Assembly (NCBI GenBank): GCA_013180625.2 | Contig: SNVD02003448.1 | Location: forward strand, 1-64,000 | Origin: Boswellia sacra | Lineage: Eukaryota; Streptophyta; Magnoliopsida; Sapindales; Burseraceae | Reading direction: 5' to 3' | DNA length: 64,000 nucleotides | Part shown: positions 10,632 through 22,312 of the stretch, piece by piece | How the letters are laid out: the number at the start of each line of letters is the position of its first letter | How positions within the stretch are numbered: the first letter of the stretch is position 1 | Program-made: the position numbers and the translations under genes | Notes under the pieces: generated by a model | What the model saw: only the letters and a program-made list of their open reading frames with translations | What the model was told of the DNA's origin: nothing | The model's database searches: none

Positions 10632-10845
10632 AAACAAAGTTTACACCATTAATATCTAAAACAATATATTTTGTCCTGGTTTCAAAAGTAAACAAAGTTT
10701 GCATCATAAATATCCAAAACAATACATTTTCCAATGGTTTCAACACTAAACAAAATTTGCACCATGAACATAAAAAACAATACATTTTCTGATAGTTTCG
10801 AAACTAAACAAAGTTTGCACCATCAACATCCAAAATAATACGAAA
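10632..10845 (+). repeat. 58-bp tandem array, 3.7 units
   Basis: Units start at 10632, 10690, 10748 and 10806 with the phrase AAACAAAGTTTGCACCAT, then CCAAAACAATACATTTT. The last unit is partial. It lies inside the MULE. Confidence 0.9.
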
Positions 10846-11890
10846 TGAAGTTTACGCAGTAGGCTGACTTCTTACAGAAGTATGCCATCATAATATACAA
10901 CAAACTCAAATTCATAGCGGTCATCTGCTCAGTAACAAAATATTGGTGACTTGAAGAGAGGAAGCCATCTGCTACAACAAACAAATCTCTTTTTATCTTA
11001 ATAATCTCATTGTTTTGAAGAACTTTAGCCTTAATGGTAACATAGGCTTTATATTTATAAGTGCATTATATAAAAGGCCATGGAAATCAACCCAATTTGT
11101 CACTTTAAAATTGAAGTTCTCATGTCTTGCTAGTGTCCATCTACGCTTCCCACCATCTATTGCTTGGTTTTCCCAAAAAAAAAAAAAAAAATTCGAGCAG
11201 GATAACAAACCAAACCTTGTGACTTACAAGTTACAATCCTGTGAAGTCCATTCATAACAAGTTATTAACTTGTCGCAAAAATAATTGTTAACATTTTGCT
11301 CCAAGAAGAAAAGAAGTAGCTTTAAATTGCAGTATCAGGATTGAAAAGGAATTTAAAAAACAAAAAAAGAAGAAGCTATACTCTTATCCATGGATGTGAC
11401 AAAATCCACCTTCATATCATTAATGAATTTAGTGGAATCTCAGATCTTACAAATTATAAAAAGCAAATACAAAGAATTTAAGCTACCGCTCATAATTTCC
11501 TAATTTAAAGAATTGATAAGTATGCATATGTCAATGGTATAGTATAATATAATATAATTTAATAAAATAAAATACAATTTAGATTGAACCTGATCAGTGG
11601 TGAGAGGGACAATTGATTTTTAGACAATTCCTCTTTCGTCTCCATCTCTATGGGGATGTGGTTGGAGCCAGGAGTGAACGATACGAGACAGCGGATTGTA
11701 GCTGTTAAAAACAAGGATTGATGAAGAATTGATGATGGATTGCGGCTGTAGCACTACCTGCTTCCTTCTTCCTTGATCCCTTGATTCCCTTGATGAAGTC
11801 ATGCCAAAAGTGAGCAGCAACGGAGGTGACGAGATGCAACTATAGAGGTGAATTAGGTTTGATTTCTAGTTTTGTTATTTTTATAAATTT

Positions 11891-12010
11891 TAAGGGTATT
11901 TTTGTATTTTCACATGATTAAAGGGGTCAAAAATAGTTAAATTTGAGAAAGGAGTCATATATAGTTATTAGATAGGGAATGGGGTCATTAGGTGAAAATT
12001 TGCCATTTTA
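11891..12010 (-). repeat. MULE right terminal inverted repeat
   Basis: Inverse of the left arm: AAAGGGGTCAAAAATAGTTA, AATTTGAGAAAGGAGTCAT and ATGGGGTCATTAGG. Divergence between the arms is considerable. Confidence 0.65.
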
Positions 12011-13156
12011 TTATTACTCCTTTCGGCTGGTTTCTCTACTTCTTCACTCACTGTTACTTGCACGATACATGCCTTCCACTTGCCTGTTTTTGACTTGCTT
12101 TCTGTCCTTTTAACTTGTTTGTAGTCTAGTGTTTTTAGGTTTAATGGATATTTATTTTGGGCTACGCCACATGTGATGGATCCGACATGTAACAATCGAA
12201 GAGCCTTTGGAAGGCAATGTATTTGATCAGTTTATTTGAAGAGTAATACTAGACTTACAATATTCATATAATATATACAGTTTACATGATTAAAATTCAT
12301 TGGAGGAGACAAAATAAAAATAGATGAAAGAAATTACATCTCGAATAGGATTTTGTCACTTAGATTGCCATGTCATGTTATAAAATTTATATTATTTGAA
12401 TATTATAAGTCTAGTATTATTGTTCTTTGAAACAGTGAAAAATTACCAAGTAATCAAATACGAAGAAAAATAATTATTTAACCATTTATTTTAAGGATGA
12501 TAACATAGTTTGAAGAAGAGACTATACTTGTGATTGTCACGTGTCATGTTAATTTGTCCTATAGAAAGTCTCTAGTAACGAGCATAATTTTTTTTTTAAC
12601 TTATGGGGGTTTTTTTGAGGTTTTAAATCCTTTTGTTTCCTAAAAATTTAGGGTAATATGTTTATAATTTCAAGATTTTGTTAGTAATTTTAAAATTTGT
12701 CTTAGGTTCACTGGAGATTTTTAGGATTAAATCAATTTTAAATAAGATATTTGGTTTTTAAACTCCTAAGTTTAAAAATAAAAATATTAAAAATTATATA
12801 TACTATTTAGGGGGAGTTCGAGACCTGGCCATATCATTATTATGAAGGCTTGTATTATAGTAGTAGTAGAAAGTTATGATTGTTGCAGAAGAAAAAGACT
12901 ATTAAACGAAAGTAAAAATTTGTTAGAAATTGAATAATAATAAATTAAATTTATGGGATTAGGTTTCTACTCGTTTTCATTAGCTGGATCGTGAAATACT
13001 TAATTTTTTTAAAAAAATAAATTAATGATCTTGTTGTTAATATTATATTTCTCTAATAATATTGAAGTCAATAAAATACGACGCTTTATATGATATTTAG
13101 ATTAGGTTTCTACTTCTGACTATTAGGTGGATTGAGAATGACTTTGTTAGAAAAAG
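12011..13156. other. Intergenic, nothing recognised
   Basis: This is very AT-rich and the ORFs are short. I see no element terminus or domain. Confidence 0.4.
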
Positions 13157-13166
13157 ATAAAATAAT

Positions 13167-14382
13167 AGGGGTGTTCAAAATCTAATCCAATCCGCCTAAA
13201 CCGATTGATCCAATCCAAACCGATCCAATTTTGATTGGATTTGATCAATTGACGGATTGGATTGGATTGAAATTTTTGAGAACCGAATTAATTGGATCGG
13301 ATAACGGATTCTATTATAAAAATCTATCATAAACCGATCAAATCCAAATAATAGGTAATAAAATTAAGGGGTAATTTTAATTTGCCCCCTGAGGTTAGGC
13401 CCAAAAAAAATTGAGGACCTCAGTTTTCTGAAATCTGAGATTGCCCCCTGAAGTTACTGTAACACCGTTAGAATTAACGGAAAATGCATTAAACCGTTAG
13501 ATTTAATGGAAAATACTACTGTTTATTAGCGTTAAGTTACTATTTAATACATTTTCCGTTAAATCTAACGGTGCTACAGTAACCTCAGGGGATAATCTTA
13601 GATTTCCGAAAACTGAGGTCCTCAATTTTTTTAAGCCTAACCTCAGGGGGCAAATTGGAATTATCCCTAAAATTAACTATGTAATATCTAAAAATTAAAA
13701 TTAATATTTGATGATTATTGATTTAATGCATCTGTGCTATATGTACGTGGAAAGTATAAATATAACTTAGTTATCATTATTTTTTAATTTCATGAATTGT
13801 TTTTTCATGTCAATTATATTTATCTCAATATAAAAACTATTAGTTACTTATTAATTATTTATTCATGTTTGCAAGACATTCTTTAATATGTATGGATGAC
13901 ATTGAGTTAATACAATTATGTAGTAATAAATTTTTCCAATTTCCATTTTATGCAAGGTAGCTTATTGCATGGAGTCCTATAAATTTATTTAAATTATAAT
14001 ATTTGTATTGGAATGATTTAATTTTTTTTTTGTTGTTTTTAGTTAGGAACATTAATCAATTTATAAATAAATTTTTTTTTATTATATTACGGTTTACCAA
14101 TATTTTAATTTGCTTGGCAACTTTATGTTATCATTATTTTTATATAATAACTTGTGTTTATTATTGAATCATATTGGATTTTCTATTTTTTATTTTAAAT
14201 TTTTTAAAGTTCAGATTGGATCGGATTGAATCGGATCGGATGATTTTTTTTTTTAAATCGGATCGGATTGGATTTCAATCTTTAATTGGATCGGATTGGA
14301 TTGAAAAATCTCTAAACCGATCACTATTGAATTGGACTGGTTATTAGCTAAATCCATCGGATCTAAACCGACGAACACCCCT
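13167..14382. mobile_element. Non-autonomous terminal-inverted-repeat transposon with 10-bp target duplication
   Basis: The element begins AGGGGTGTTC and ends GAACACCCCT and is flanked by the perfect 10-bp direct repeat ATAAAATAAT (13157-13166 and 14383-14392). Both subterminal regions are packed with GGATCGGATTGGATT-like words in inverted arrangement (13180-13320 and 14210-14370). There is no transposase. A 9-11-bp duplication favours a MULE-derived non-autonomous element; other superfamilies are possible. It contains a second, nested MITE. Confidence 0.85.
13368..13667. mobile_element. Foldback MITE, 300 bp, nested
   Basis: The two halves are near-complete inverted repeats. The left has GGGGTAATTTTAATTTGCCC then CTGAGGTTAGGC and GAGGACCTCAGTTTTC; the right has the inverse ending GGCAAATTGGAATTATCCC. 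It is flanked by the perfect 9-bp duplication TAAAATTAA (13359-13367 and 13668-13676), which fits a MULE-type MITE. It is younger than the 1.2-kb element around it. Confidence 0.92.
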
Positions 14383-14392
14383 ATAAAATAAT

Positions 14393-15650
14393 GACTTTTT
14401 TTCTTAATATTATATTTCAAAATAATATTCAAGTTAAAAAAAAAATTACGATTGTTTATACGATATGCTCGTCAGGTTGTTCCTTAAGGATTAATATATT
14501 ATGTTTCCAAATCTTAGTGGATTATATATATATTTTGCAAACAAATAAGTATATTAACAGAAAGTCTTTCTTATATGATTTATAAAAAGAGCGCATGATA
14601 CATATACTTATCTTTTCAAAAATCAAATCAATAGCAAGATTTGTATACACCAAATTCCATTTTGATCGATATTTTTTTTGTCTTATGAAAAATATTATTT
14701 TAAATTTAATTACTAGAGAATGCTAGATAATGCTTGTTCTTAGAAAATATAAACATTTTAAATTTAATTACGTACTGTTTTTACATAAAAAATATTTGTT
14801 AAATCCATTAAATAACTATGTAATTTCACATGATCGTACCAATTTTTAGCAAATTTAAGTTTGTCAGTGACGAAGTTTGATATTTTTTGCTCCTGATATG
14901 AATTCTATTCAGGCAGTAATATTGATAGAGTTGATACTACGCTATGCTGGACTGATTGGTGTATCCGGTTCAACGATACAGTTGAAATGTTGGGGTTTTT
15001 ATGTTTGGAAATTAATAATTGTAGTGTTAAGTGCTTAAGTTTAAAGAAACGAGCATGTTTGTTATATTTGTGAAGCATATATAGCTCCATCACGAGCTTG
15101 TTGTACTTATTAATAAAAGAGAAATGCAAATAGGAGGTAAATTATTCAATTTCATTTGACAATATTTCATATGTTCAACCATAATCTTTTTGAAGATATT
15201 TTATAAATTGGAAAGATATGAAAGATCAGTGTGAATTAAAAAAAAAAGATTTAGTTAAGAAATTTTAATTTAAATTTAGATACTAATTATATATCTAATG
15301 CATTTAATGACAAGGAGACCAAAGATGGATTTTTTTCTTTTATTTTTATTTTAAATTCAACTGAGCAACTCTTACAAACAATTGGATTGGTTTAAGTAGT
15401 CATGGTTGCTGGACTAAAATTTTAAGTTACCCTTTTTAAAACAGAGAACAATAAAAATGGCAATCTGTGTGTAATATTTTTCAATCTGTTTGTTAATTTA
15501 TATGAAGAAAATTGTTCCATTAACCATTGTATTACATAGTGATTATATGCACTCATAAAACGATCCTCCACAAAGTCAAGTTTTATAAACATTTATGATA
15601 AAAAAGCATATTTCCTTAAAAAAATAAAAAAGTATATATTCGCCTTTTAT
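14393..15650. other. Intergenic, nothing recognised
   Basis: This AT-rich stretch has only short, compositionally biased ORFs and no domain or repeat terminus. Confidence 0.4.
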
Positions 15651-15655
15651 GAAAA

Positions 15656-16477
15656 TGTAAGTTCTGAAGCTGCAGACTTAGTTACATAAGACGAAACTAC
15701 TGCAGTTATATCAAATGAAACAAAACGTAAATAAAATTGCATAGAGAAGTTTTATGTGGTTTAGCTCTAAGCAGCCTACATCCATGGGCAGCTAAGCTGC
15801 AATTCACTATGATTTTCACATTTACAAGTACTAGGACTTTATAGTTGATGAACCCCCGCATTCAGTCACACTCACCTATCTTATATAAACAGTATTCTAA
15901 TTAATCACCTAGAACCCCATCCATTGCAAACCAACTCCTTTCTTTGCTACACTCCCCACAATTTGAGTCCCTCTCAAATTATATTACAAGTTCTTAAGGA
16001 GATAATCCCACTCTTCAAGTTAAGTACAATCATGATAAGTAAAAAAGGACTTATCACCACTCAAGCTTAATATCACAGCTTGCACAAAAATGTTACTGGA
16101 CATAAGCAAAAGACTTTTAGTTAAATTAGACTTGTCCAACAAACTTTGCTTCTTGAACAAGGATTCTTGGAGATCTTTTCTTATTGCAATTATCCTGTAA
16201 ATCTAGCAAATATAGTAAAGCTAAATCAAGTTAGGATATTGAGTAAATAAACACAATATAAATCCATTCCTAAAGTGAGATAAAATCAATACTTTCCTAA
16301 TGTAAATCCAAACCTTAGAAATAAAATCCAGTTAAGTTACACATAACTGAATCAGTTCAAAACATGAAAGTAAAAAATAAAATATTACAAGATTTGTTTT
16401 TCTCTCAAAATGCTAGCACATCAATGCCACAAAGATTGACTAGGACATATGGCAATCCATGTGGCATTGTTCTAACA
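15656..16477 (-). repeat. 3' LTR of SIRE-type copia element
   Basis: On the minus strand the LTR starts TGTTAGAACAATGCCAC, immediately after the polypurine tract, and ends GCAGCTTCAGAACTTACA; its length is 822 bp. The last 150 bp carry phrases common in SIRE-lineage LTRs (GTGAATTGC, GGATGTAGGCTGCTTAGAGC, then CTGCAG). Its 5' partner is not in the window. The outer boundary at 15656 rests on the TG...CA rule. Confidence 0.75.
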
Positions 16478-16490
16478 ATCTCCCCCTTTG
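16478..16490 (-). promoter_or_regulatory. Polypurine tract of SIRE-type copia element
   Basis: AAAGGGGGAGAT on the minus strand directly precedes the LTR. It is the typical copia plus-strand primer site. Confidence 0.85.
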
Positions 16491-17160
16491 GCATTTTGTG
16501 AGAAAAATAAGAAGTAAAATAACCTGGATAAAACTAGTTAGCAATAACATGACTAAAACAGGAAAACAGTTAGAACTACCTTTAAAACAATTACAAAAAA
16601 TTTCCTGTAGAAACAAACTTGGTTAGTTAGCATTAGTAGAGATTGCATATAGACGAAACCAAAACAAGACTAAGTTTAAACCAAACATCAAAAGAAAACA
16701 AATAGTATCTTATACCCCTAAGTTCAGTACTTCCTTTAAGTATGTTCTTCTCCCCCTTAACATGAAACATCAAAATGTAAAAGTTTCATCAATACATCAG
16801 CAAAAATCAAAAGTTCCAACCAGTAGATAGCAAACTGCAAACTACTTCCAAATTTTGCCTTACTCAAAAGTCACTATCCTCCTTTCTTCTTCACAAAGTG
16901 CCAAAGAGCACTACTTTTGATGTCGTCTAGACCTTCTGGGTAAGAATCCTTTCTTAAGAAAGCCACCCCTTGTCCTTAGCCTCTGTCTTATTGAAGGTGC
17001 TACTGGAGAAAGGCTGGAGTAGACTACTAAGATGAAGTGGTTGTCACTGTAGCAAAAGTCTCGACTACCTCTTTAACTTCTTGAGCTGCAACTTATGGTG
17101 AAAGGAAAGACAATTGCAGAAGTGATGCACTACAATAGCTGGTGGAAAAGTATACTTTTG
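16491..17160 (-). other. 3' non-coding region of SIRE-type element
   Basis: This lies between the env-like ORF remnant and the polypurine tract and has no domains. Confidence 0.5.
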
Positions 17161-17163
17161 AGC

Positions 17164-18770
17164 TCAATATAGGGATGAATTGTGAGATGCTACAATTGAT
17201 TGACTTGGAGATGGAACAAGGTCAGTTACAGGTTGAGTGCTTGGTGTAATGATATCAACTGCAGGAGTTTCAGTTGGAACAATGAGAGGAGGGATATTAG
17301 CTAGAATGGTTATGATAATGTCTACAGAAGTAACAAGAACTAGAGTAATTGGTGTTGTTTCAACTTGTTCAAGAGTTGTGGTTATGACAGTTACAATTGT
17401 AAAAACTGGAATTAGAGGTTCCGAAATTGGAATTTCAACAGCAGTAGCAGGAATTACAGGTGATTCTTGTTGTGTGGTTATGGGAATAGAAATAACTGCA
17501 AGTTCTTTCTGTGCAGGTGCAGCAGGTGAATGGCTTATGTAACCTACAAAATGCTTCAACAAAAATTCATGATAAGCTTACACTTTTGCATCATTCTCTT
17601 TTTGCTGCTGCATGAGTTTTTGCTGATTAATCAAAATCTGATGTTGTTGCTATAAAATAGAAACAAGACTATTAGACAAAGTTTGCAGAGTATCCTGTAT
17701 AGATTCTAAGGATTGCTTAGTAGTCATCCTAGCCCTTTTTGGAGGAGGGTCAACTTCCTCTCCTTCTTCTTCTTCATCAACATTAATTTCTTCTTCAGGA
17801 TCCTCTTATCATCCTTTCTTTATTGTCCCCTTACTCTTTTTATAAAACCACTTGTGCTAGAGATTCAAGAGCTTCAATGACATCATCAGCTTCAAGTTCA
17901 ATACTATTTTTCATCAAAATTCCTATTATGAGACAAGGGAAATACAATCTTTGGGAATGATTCTTAGCAGCATCAACTATATAATCATATATTCACACTC
18001 CTAACTCAATGCTCGTATTCTTGCCTAAGTAATATAAAAATTTAGCTCTGTCAAGGTTAATAGCAGTTGAATGAGAAGTTGGGGTCCAGTTATACGTAGC
18101 AATCTTGTTCAAAATTCTATAAAGATTGAATGATGTGTTCTTAAGCCTTAATGGTATAGCCAACCAGTTCTCTCCATACAACATTCTTTGTGATTTTCAA
18201 AGAATAAATATCATGATCAACACCCCTAGGTATCCCTAGAAAATCATTGGTAACATTCAGAGAAAAGTGAACATCTTTTCCTCTGCAATAAGCTAGATGA
18301 TACCTAACATTTGAAGCATCACTAATATCATCCACCACATTTGCATAGAACTCTCTAATTAAAGAAGCATCATGAAGTTGGAATTGAGTTATCGACTTAC
18401 TCCACTACCGGTCCTAAAGAAATGCATCAACAAGATATATGGCAAAGGTCTCTACCTTGACAAATGGTCCATTTTAAAGCCCTTTTGCTACAATGTAATC
18501 ATCATGTTTTTCCTTGATTTCTTTAAAGCAAACTTGCCTTTAATAAGATTGAATCCAAGAACATCAAATTGATTCACATGCATGTCAAAATCTTTACTTA
18601 TGGCAGGATCATTATGATTAGAGGATTGAGATTCTTCATCATTCTGTCCCTCTGAGACTTCTTCATGATTATTTGAACCTTTGTTCAAGGCTCTTGTGAA
18701 GGATCAACATTTTCCTGAGTTTCTAGTTGAGTCAGTGTCGAATCATCTGGTGGTGGTTCCTATGAAAGTG
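17164..18770 (-). pseudogene. SIRE env-like ORF (putative plant transposon protein domain), broken
   Basis: On the minus strand a disrupted protein runs from about 18770 to 17164. From N to C: an acidic, Ser/Asn-rich segment (18690-18590, with NDEESQSSNHND); a domain with MVDDISDASNVRYHLAY, CRGKDVHFSLNV and FLGIPRGV (18338-18200), PLRLKNTSFNLYRIL and WTPTSHSTAINLDRAKFLY (18160-18030), and LYFPCLIM (about 17930); a Gln-rich coiled-coil-like stretch near 17700-17600; and a 130-residue Pro/Thr/Ile/Val-rich tail (17562-17164). The middle part matches the domain often annotated as 'putative plant transposon protein', which in SIRE-lineage copia elements lies between RNase H and the polypurine tract. 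There are several stops and frame changes. The N-terminus is cut by the Athila LTR at 18776. Confidence 0.7.
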
Positions 18771-18775
18771 ACCGT

Positions 18776-20128
18776 TGCTAAAAAATCGCAAGTACTAATA
18801 TCATGGACAAGTAATAAGATGAGAGCACAAGTATCACCTACGAGGACTGTTGCTACTAAATATTGAAATTGTATTAACCTCTATTTAATTTAAATAATTT
18901 ATAAAAGAGAATTGAGTTTTGATAAGATTTAGCAAAACTTGATTAAACTCAAATTAACACTACGGAAACTCACAGAAATTATGAATAGAAGAATTTAATG
19001 ATTAAAAATCTAGGGATCTGATTTCACCAGAATTAATCAATTCAACTTCTCTAATTTAATTAACCTATGTTTCCTATTGTTGCCAATCGATTTCATTAAT
19101 TTGATTATTATTCTTTCTTAAGCAATAATAATGTATATTAATAGATTAGAATCATATCTCTATCTCATCTAACTAACTATTAATACCCATTAAGCAGAGC
19201 AAAATCATACAAGATTACACAAATCACATTCATATCTCTATCTCACATGATTTATGGCAAGATAATTAAGGACTAATATGAACACCAGTTCTCAGTCTTA
19301 ATCCATATCTCAATTCATGCAATAATTAGATAGAAAATCACAAACATTAAGCATATAATTGAATTACTTAACAGTATTTGGAATAAACATTAATCAACTA
19401 AATCAAGAGAAATTAAGCATAAAAATACAACTACATCTTCACCCTAGAAAAGGAAAATTAATTCATATTACAAAGAAATACAGATCGAAACATGTTTTTA
19501 AACATAAGTGAAGAGATGGATAGAAAAATTAGCTACGGAGAATTGAATCTTTGATGATGAAGATGAAGTCTTTCTGGTTTTACTTTCTCCTCTCTGAGAA
19601 TTCTTCTCCACGTTTGAATCACTTATAAGTCCTCTACCAGAGTTTTTTTCCTCCATTCGAATTCCTCCGTACCTGAATGAACTCCCCTTTTTCTTCCCAA
19701 TCCCGATCGACAAGAAAAAAGACACACTCATTTCCTTTCCTTGGGATTCCACATGTGAACCAGCTTTTATTGATTCCTCCAAGTCAATGAACCCGTCACT
19801 TGAGTGCTCCACCGAAAGGTTATCTTGCCAAAAGATGGATAAAAATTGATTTTCTTTTTATATCTCTTAAGTGCTCCACCAAAAGTGCAAATGCTCTAAA
19901 TTAATAGTCCTGTCTAGCTCATTTTCACCCACAAGCCATCCGAAATTGCCCTTCCATATGAGACAAAGCATTATAAAACATTGTCTTCATTTAATCGGGT
20001 TTACATCCTAAAATTCCTTTAGGTAGAATTCGTACAAACTTAGACAAAATTCAACAATTAAATACAAAAAGAGGGACAGAAAACTCATGATAAAAGGTAA
20101 AAGTAATGTGTGGAAATTATACTTATCA
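18776..20128 (-). repeat. 3' LTR of Athila element
   Basis: On the minus strand it starts TGATAAGT at 20128, next to the polypurine tract, and runs 1353 bp. From 18790 to 19763 it aligns with 47190-48187. Shared text includes ACAAGTAATAA(A/G)ATGAGAG, CTCTATTTAATTTAAATAAT and TTGGGATTCCACAT. The two LTRs differ often and by small indels, so the element is old. Confidence 0.85.
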
Positions 20129-20145
20129 GATACCCCTTAACTCGA
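20129..20145 (-). promoter_or_regulatory. Polypurine tract of Athila element
   Basis: The minus strand reads CGAGTTAAGGGGTATC before the LTR start TGATAAGT. The upstream text TTGCTTGAGGACTAGC parallels the first Athila element at 955-992. Confidence 0.7.
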
Positions 20146-21759
20146 GTTTTGCTAGTCCTCAAGCAAAAGAGAGGAGAGAAACAACGAAGCACAAAGCACA
20201 CAAAAGCAAAGACATCACTTGAACTGTAAATAGGCCTCAAAGATTGCACTAAAATATAACTCAAGGAAAATTTCAAAACTAAGCATTAATCAAAATTAAA
20301 GTTCATGAAACTGTTTCACTTCAGCTCAATTCCTCAAGTGTGTGTGTAAAGCCATTCTTGCTTTATCATTTGTAGCCTGGATGAGTTTATGCTTAAAAAG
20401 TGAATCACATTTCGTAAAACAAAGATGAGCATAAATGAACTCGATAGGCCTACTTTCAAGTCACTCTCCACTAATGTAGACAAGTACAATAATAAGGATC
20501 AAATAGGACTTTATTCAGCTTCTAACATTTGGCTAGCGTGAAGCTATGATAATGGGCAATAATTTAGTTCAAAACACCCAGAACACACAAATCAATCAAG
20601 ATTGTGCCGAGCTCAACCCCAAAACATGATTCATTGTAGTATATCCATTAATTCCCCCAAACTTATTTACAAACACTTATTCTCTGTATAAACATAGAAT
20701 ACAAGAAACTACACCCCTAAAGTTGTTCTTTTTTTTTTTTTGGAATAAAGAAGGCTATAACTCTCAAACACACATTTTTTTTCTCTTGAAATTCTTTTTT
20801 GTCATTTCATTTTTGTTTAAATGAGAACTCACTGACATTTCTCATTACACCTCTCAACCTCCCTCTATCTTTCTGAAGCTACAGCTTGACTTAAGATGCA
20901 GTTTTGAATGATATATATGCTCATGGGTAAGGGACAATATGTTTGGAAAGTTCATTTATAGGCTGGGAAATATTTTAGTGAGTTAAATCGAAGAACAAAA
21001 AAGGCTTAAATAGGCATACAATGGGGGCAGCTAGGGGTCAATTTCATATCTGGAACGAATAGAAACAAAAAGGCCTAAATCATTTCCTTAACGTTGCACT
21101 GTCTAGGATTTTGCCTCAAGTGACAATCAAACAGGTTCTAGAGTTCACCAAAATCTTATGAAACACTTCAATAGCGTAAACTTTCTTTAAATAGATAATT
21201 AACTCAGTGATTATGGTGATGTGCTTAATGTGTTCAAGGAATATAAGTAAGGCAAAACTAACAACAGTTAAAGCAACAGATCTGTGCATAATTAATCATT
21301 TTCCAAAAATTATTCTGAATTCAATCATTTCCTTATCGTAAGCCTACAAAACTCAAAAGAATAAAGAAACAAAACAAAACACTAGTTAGTTACAAATCAA
21401 AGTCAGATATAAAAAAAATTTAGTTAGAATGGGGTCAAATCTATATTCCTTAACTCTGCCACTTTGGAAATAACAAAACCGAAATGTGTTTCAGGAAAGT
21501 TTGAACTTTTTACCTACCACTCTAATAGGATAGCCTATTGGATTGCTTGTAAAAAGGAACAATAAGAAAAGGATAGTCTACTGGATTGCTTGTAAAAAGG
21601 AACAATAAGAAGAGAACATTCATGAACATAACACAAAGTAGAAACAAAAATAAAGGGATTGAAACTAGGGTTACTGATTATAGACGATGTGTCAAATCTA
21701 CTTCACACTTCTGATTACTTCCTTCAAACCAATTTATTTGAGCCAATGCTGGATGGAGT
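20146..21759 (-). other. Athila 3' untranslated region
   Basis: This non-coding stretch shares inverted counterparts of text at 60-990 of the first Athila element (CTCAAGTGTGTGTGTAAAG near 20333; GGTAAGGGACAATATGTTTG near 20926). A 54-bp direct duplication lies at about 21520-21620 (GATTGCTTGTAAAAAGGAAC twice). No protein domain is visible. Confidence 0.6.
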
Positions 21760-22312
21760 TCAAAAATGAATGTTTGTCTTTGTTGATAAGATCTCGACAG
21801 TTAAAGTAGTGACCAGGACTTTCCGCCCTAATAGAGATAAAAATTCTTGTTCCATAGCTTGATCAAGAAAAGAGAACAAACCACCAAAGAAATTGATAAC
21901 ATTTAACAAACCAATGGGCTTTTGGTGTAAGTTTAGCTAGGCCCAGGAGGCAACTTGAAAAGGTTCTTCTAAAGTACCAAAACCACCTAGCAAAACTATA
22001 AATGCATCATAATGAAAAATCAGTCTAGCAATACATTCATGAATATATGATACCTGTATTTCTTTCCTAACTGTTTTTTTTTTACAAATATTTCGTGCAA
22101 CTAAAGGTCTAGGGATAATGCTAAAAACCTCACTTCCTCCTAAATGTGTAGCTGTAGATACACACTCTATCAATCCAATGCTATCCCCTCCATACACTAA
22201 ACAAATGTTTCTCTCAGCTAAAACCTTACCTAGATTGTTTGCTGCTTCTAGAAACTCTCTATTTTTACCAGGATATGATCCACAAAATACACAAATACTT
22301 TAGAATCGATGA
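21760..22312 (-). pseudogene. LOG: LOG-type cytokinin riboside monophosphate phosphoribohydrolase fragment, intronless, inside Athila
   Basis: LOG enzymes release active cytokinin bases from their ribotides. One continuous minus-strand frame of about 180 codons reads as most of a LOG protein: SICVFCGSYPGKN, NNLGKVLAERNICLVYGGDS, IGLIECVSTATHLGG, VFSIIPRPL, DAFIVLLGGFGTLEE, LHQKPIGLLNV and FLDQAMEQEF. These follow the family order. The signature PGGxGTxxE has Leu in place of Pro, and the Arg of the usual MHxRK segment is Cys here (IHECIARL). Stops replace Lys just before SICVFCG and Gln after ASWA (21939-21937). There are no introns across a region that is multi-exon in plant LOG genes, so this looks like a captured cDNA. 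It lies where Athila elements normally have an env-like region. Confidence 0.88.

Larger units (their letters stand above)
7566..12010 (+). mobile_element. Degenerate Mutator-like element (MULE) with long terminal inverted repeats
   Basis: An imperfect inverted repeat of about 100 bp bounds this region. The left arm is 7566-7671 and the right arm about 11891-12010. Their best-matched cores are CTCAAATTTAACTATTTCT at 7613-7631 and the inverse at about 11920-11949, with GACCCC words on both sides. A MULE transposase C-terminus lies inside the left part. Long terminal inverted repeats are typical of MULEs. The 9-bp target duplication could not be placed, so exact ends are uncertain. The interior is mostly non-coding and rich in tandem repeats. 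Confidence 0.7.

Noticed and set aside
17237..17542. Plus-strand 101-codon ORF opposite the Pro/Thr-rich tail
   Set aside because: Shadow of a low-complexity minus-strand reading in the SIRE env-like ORF.
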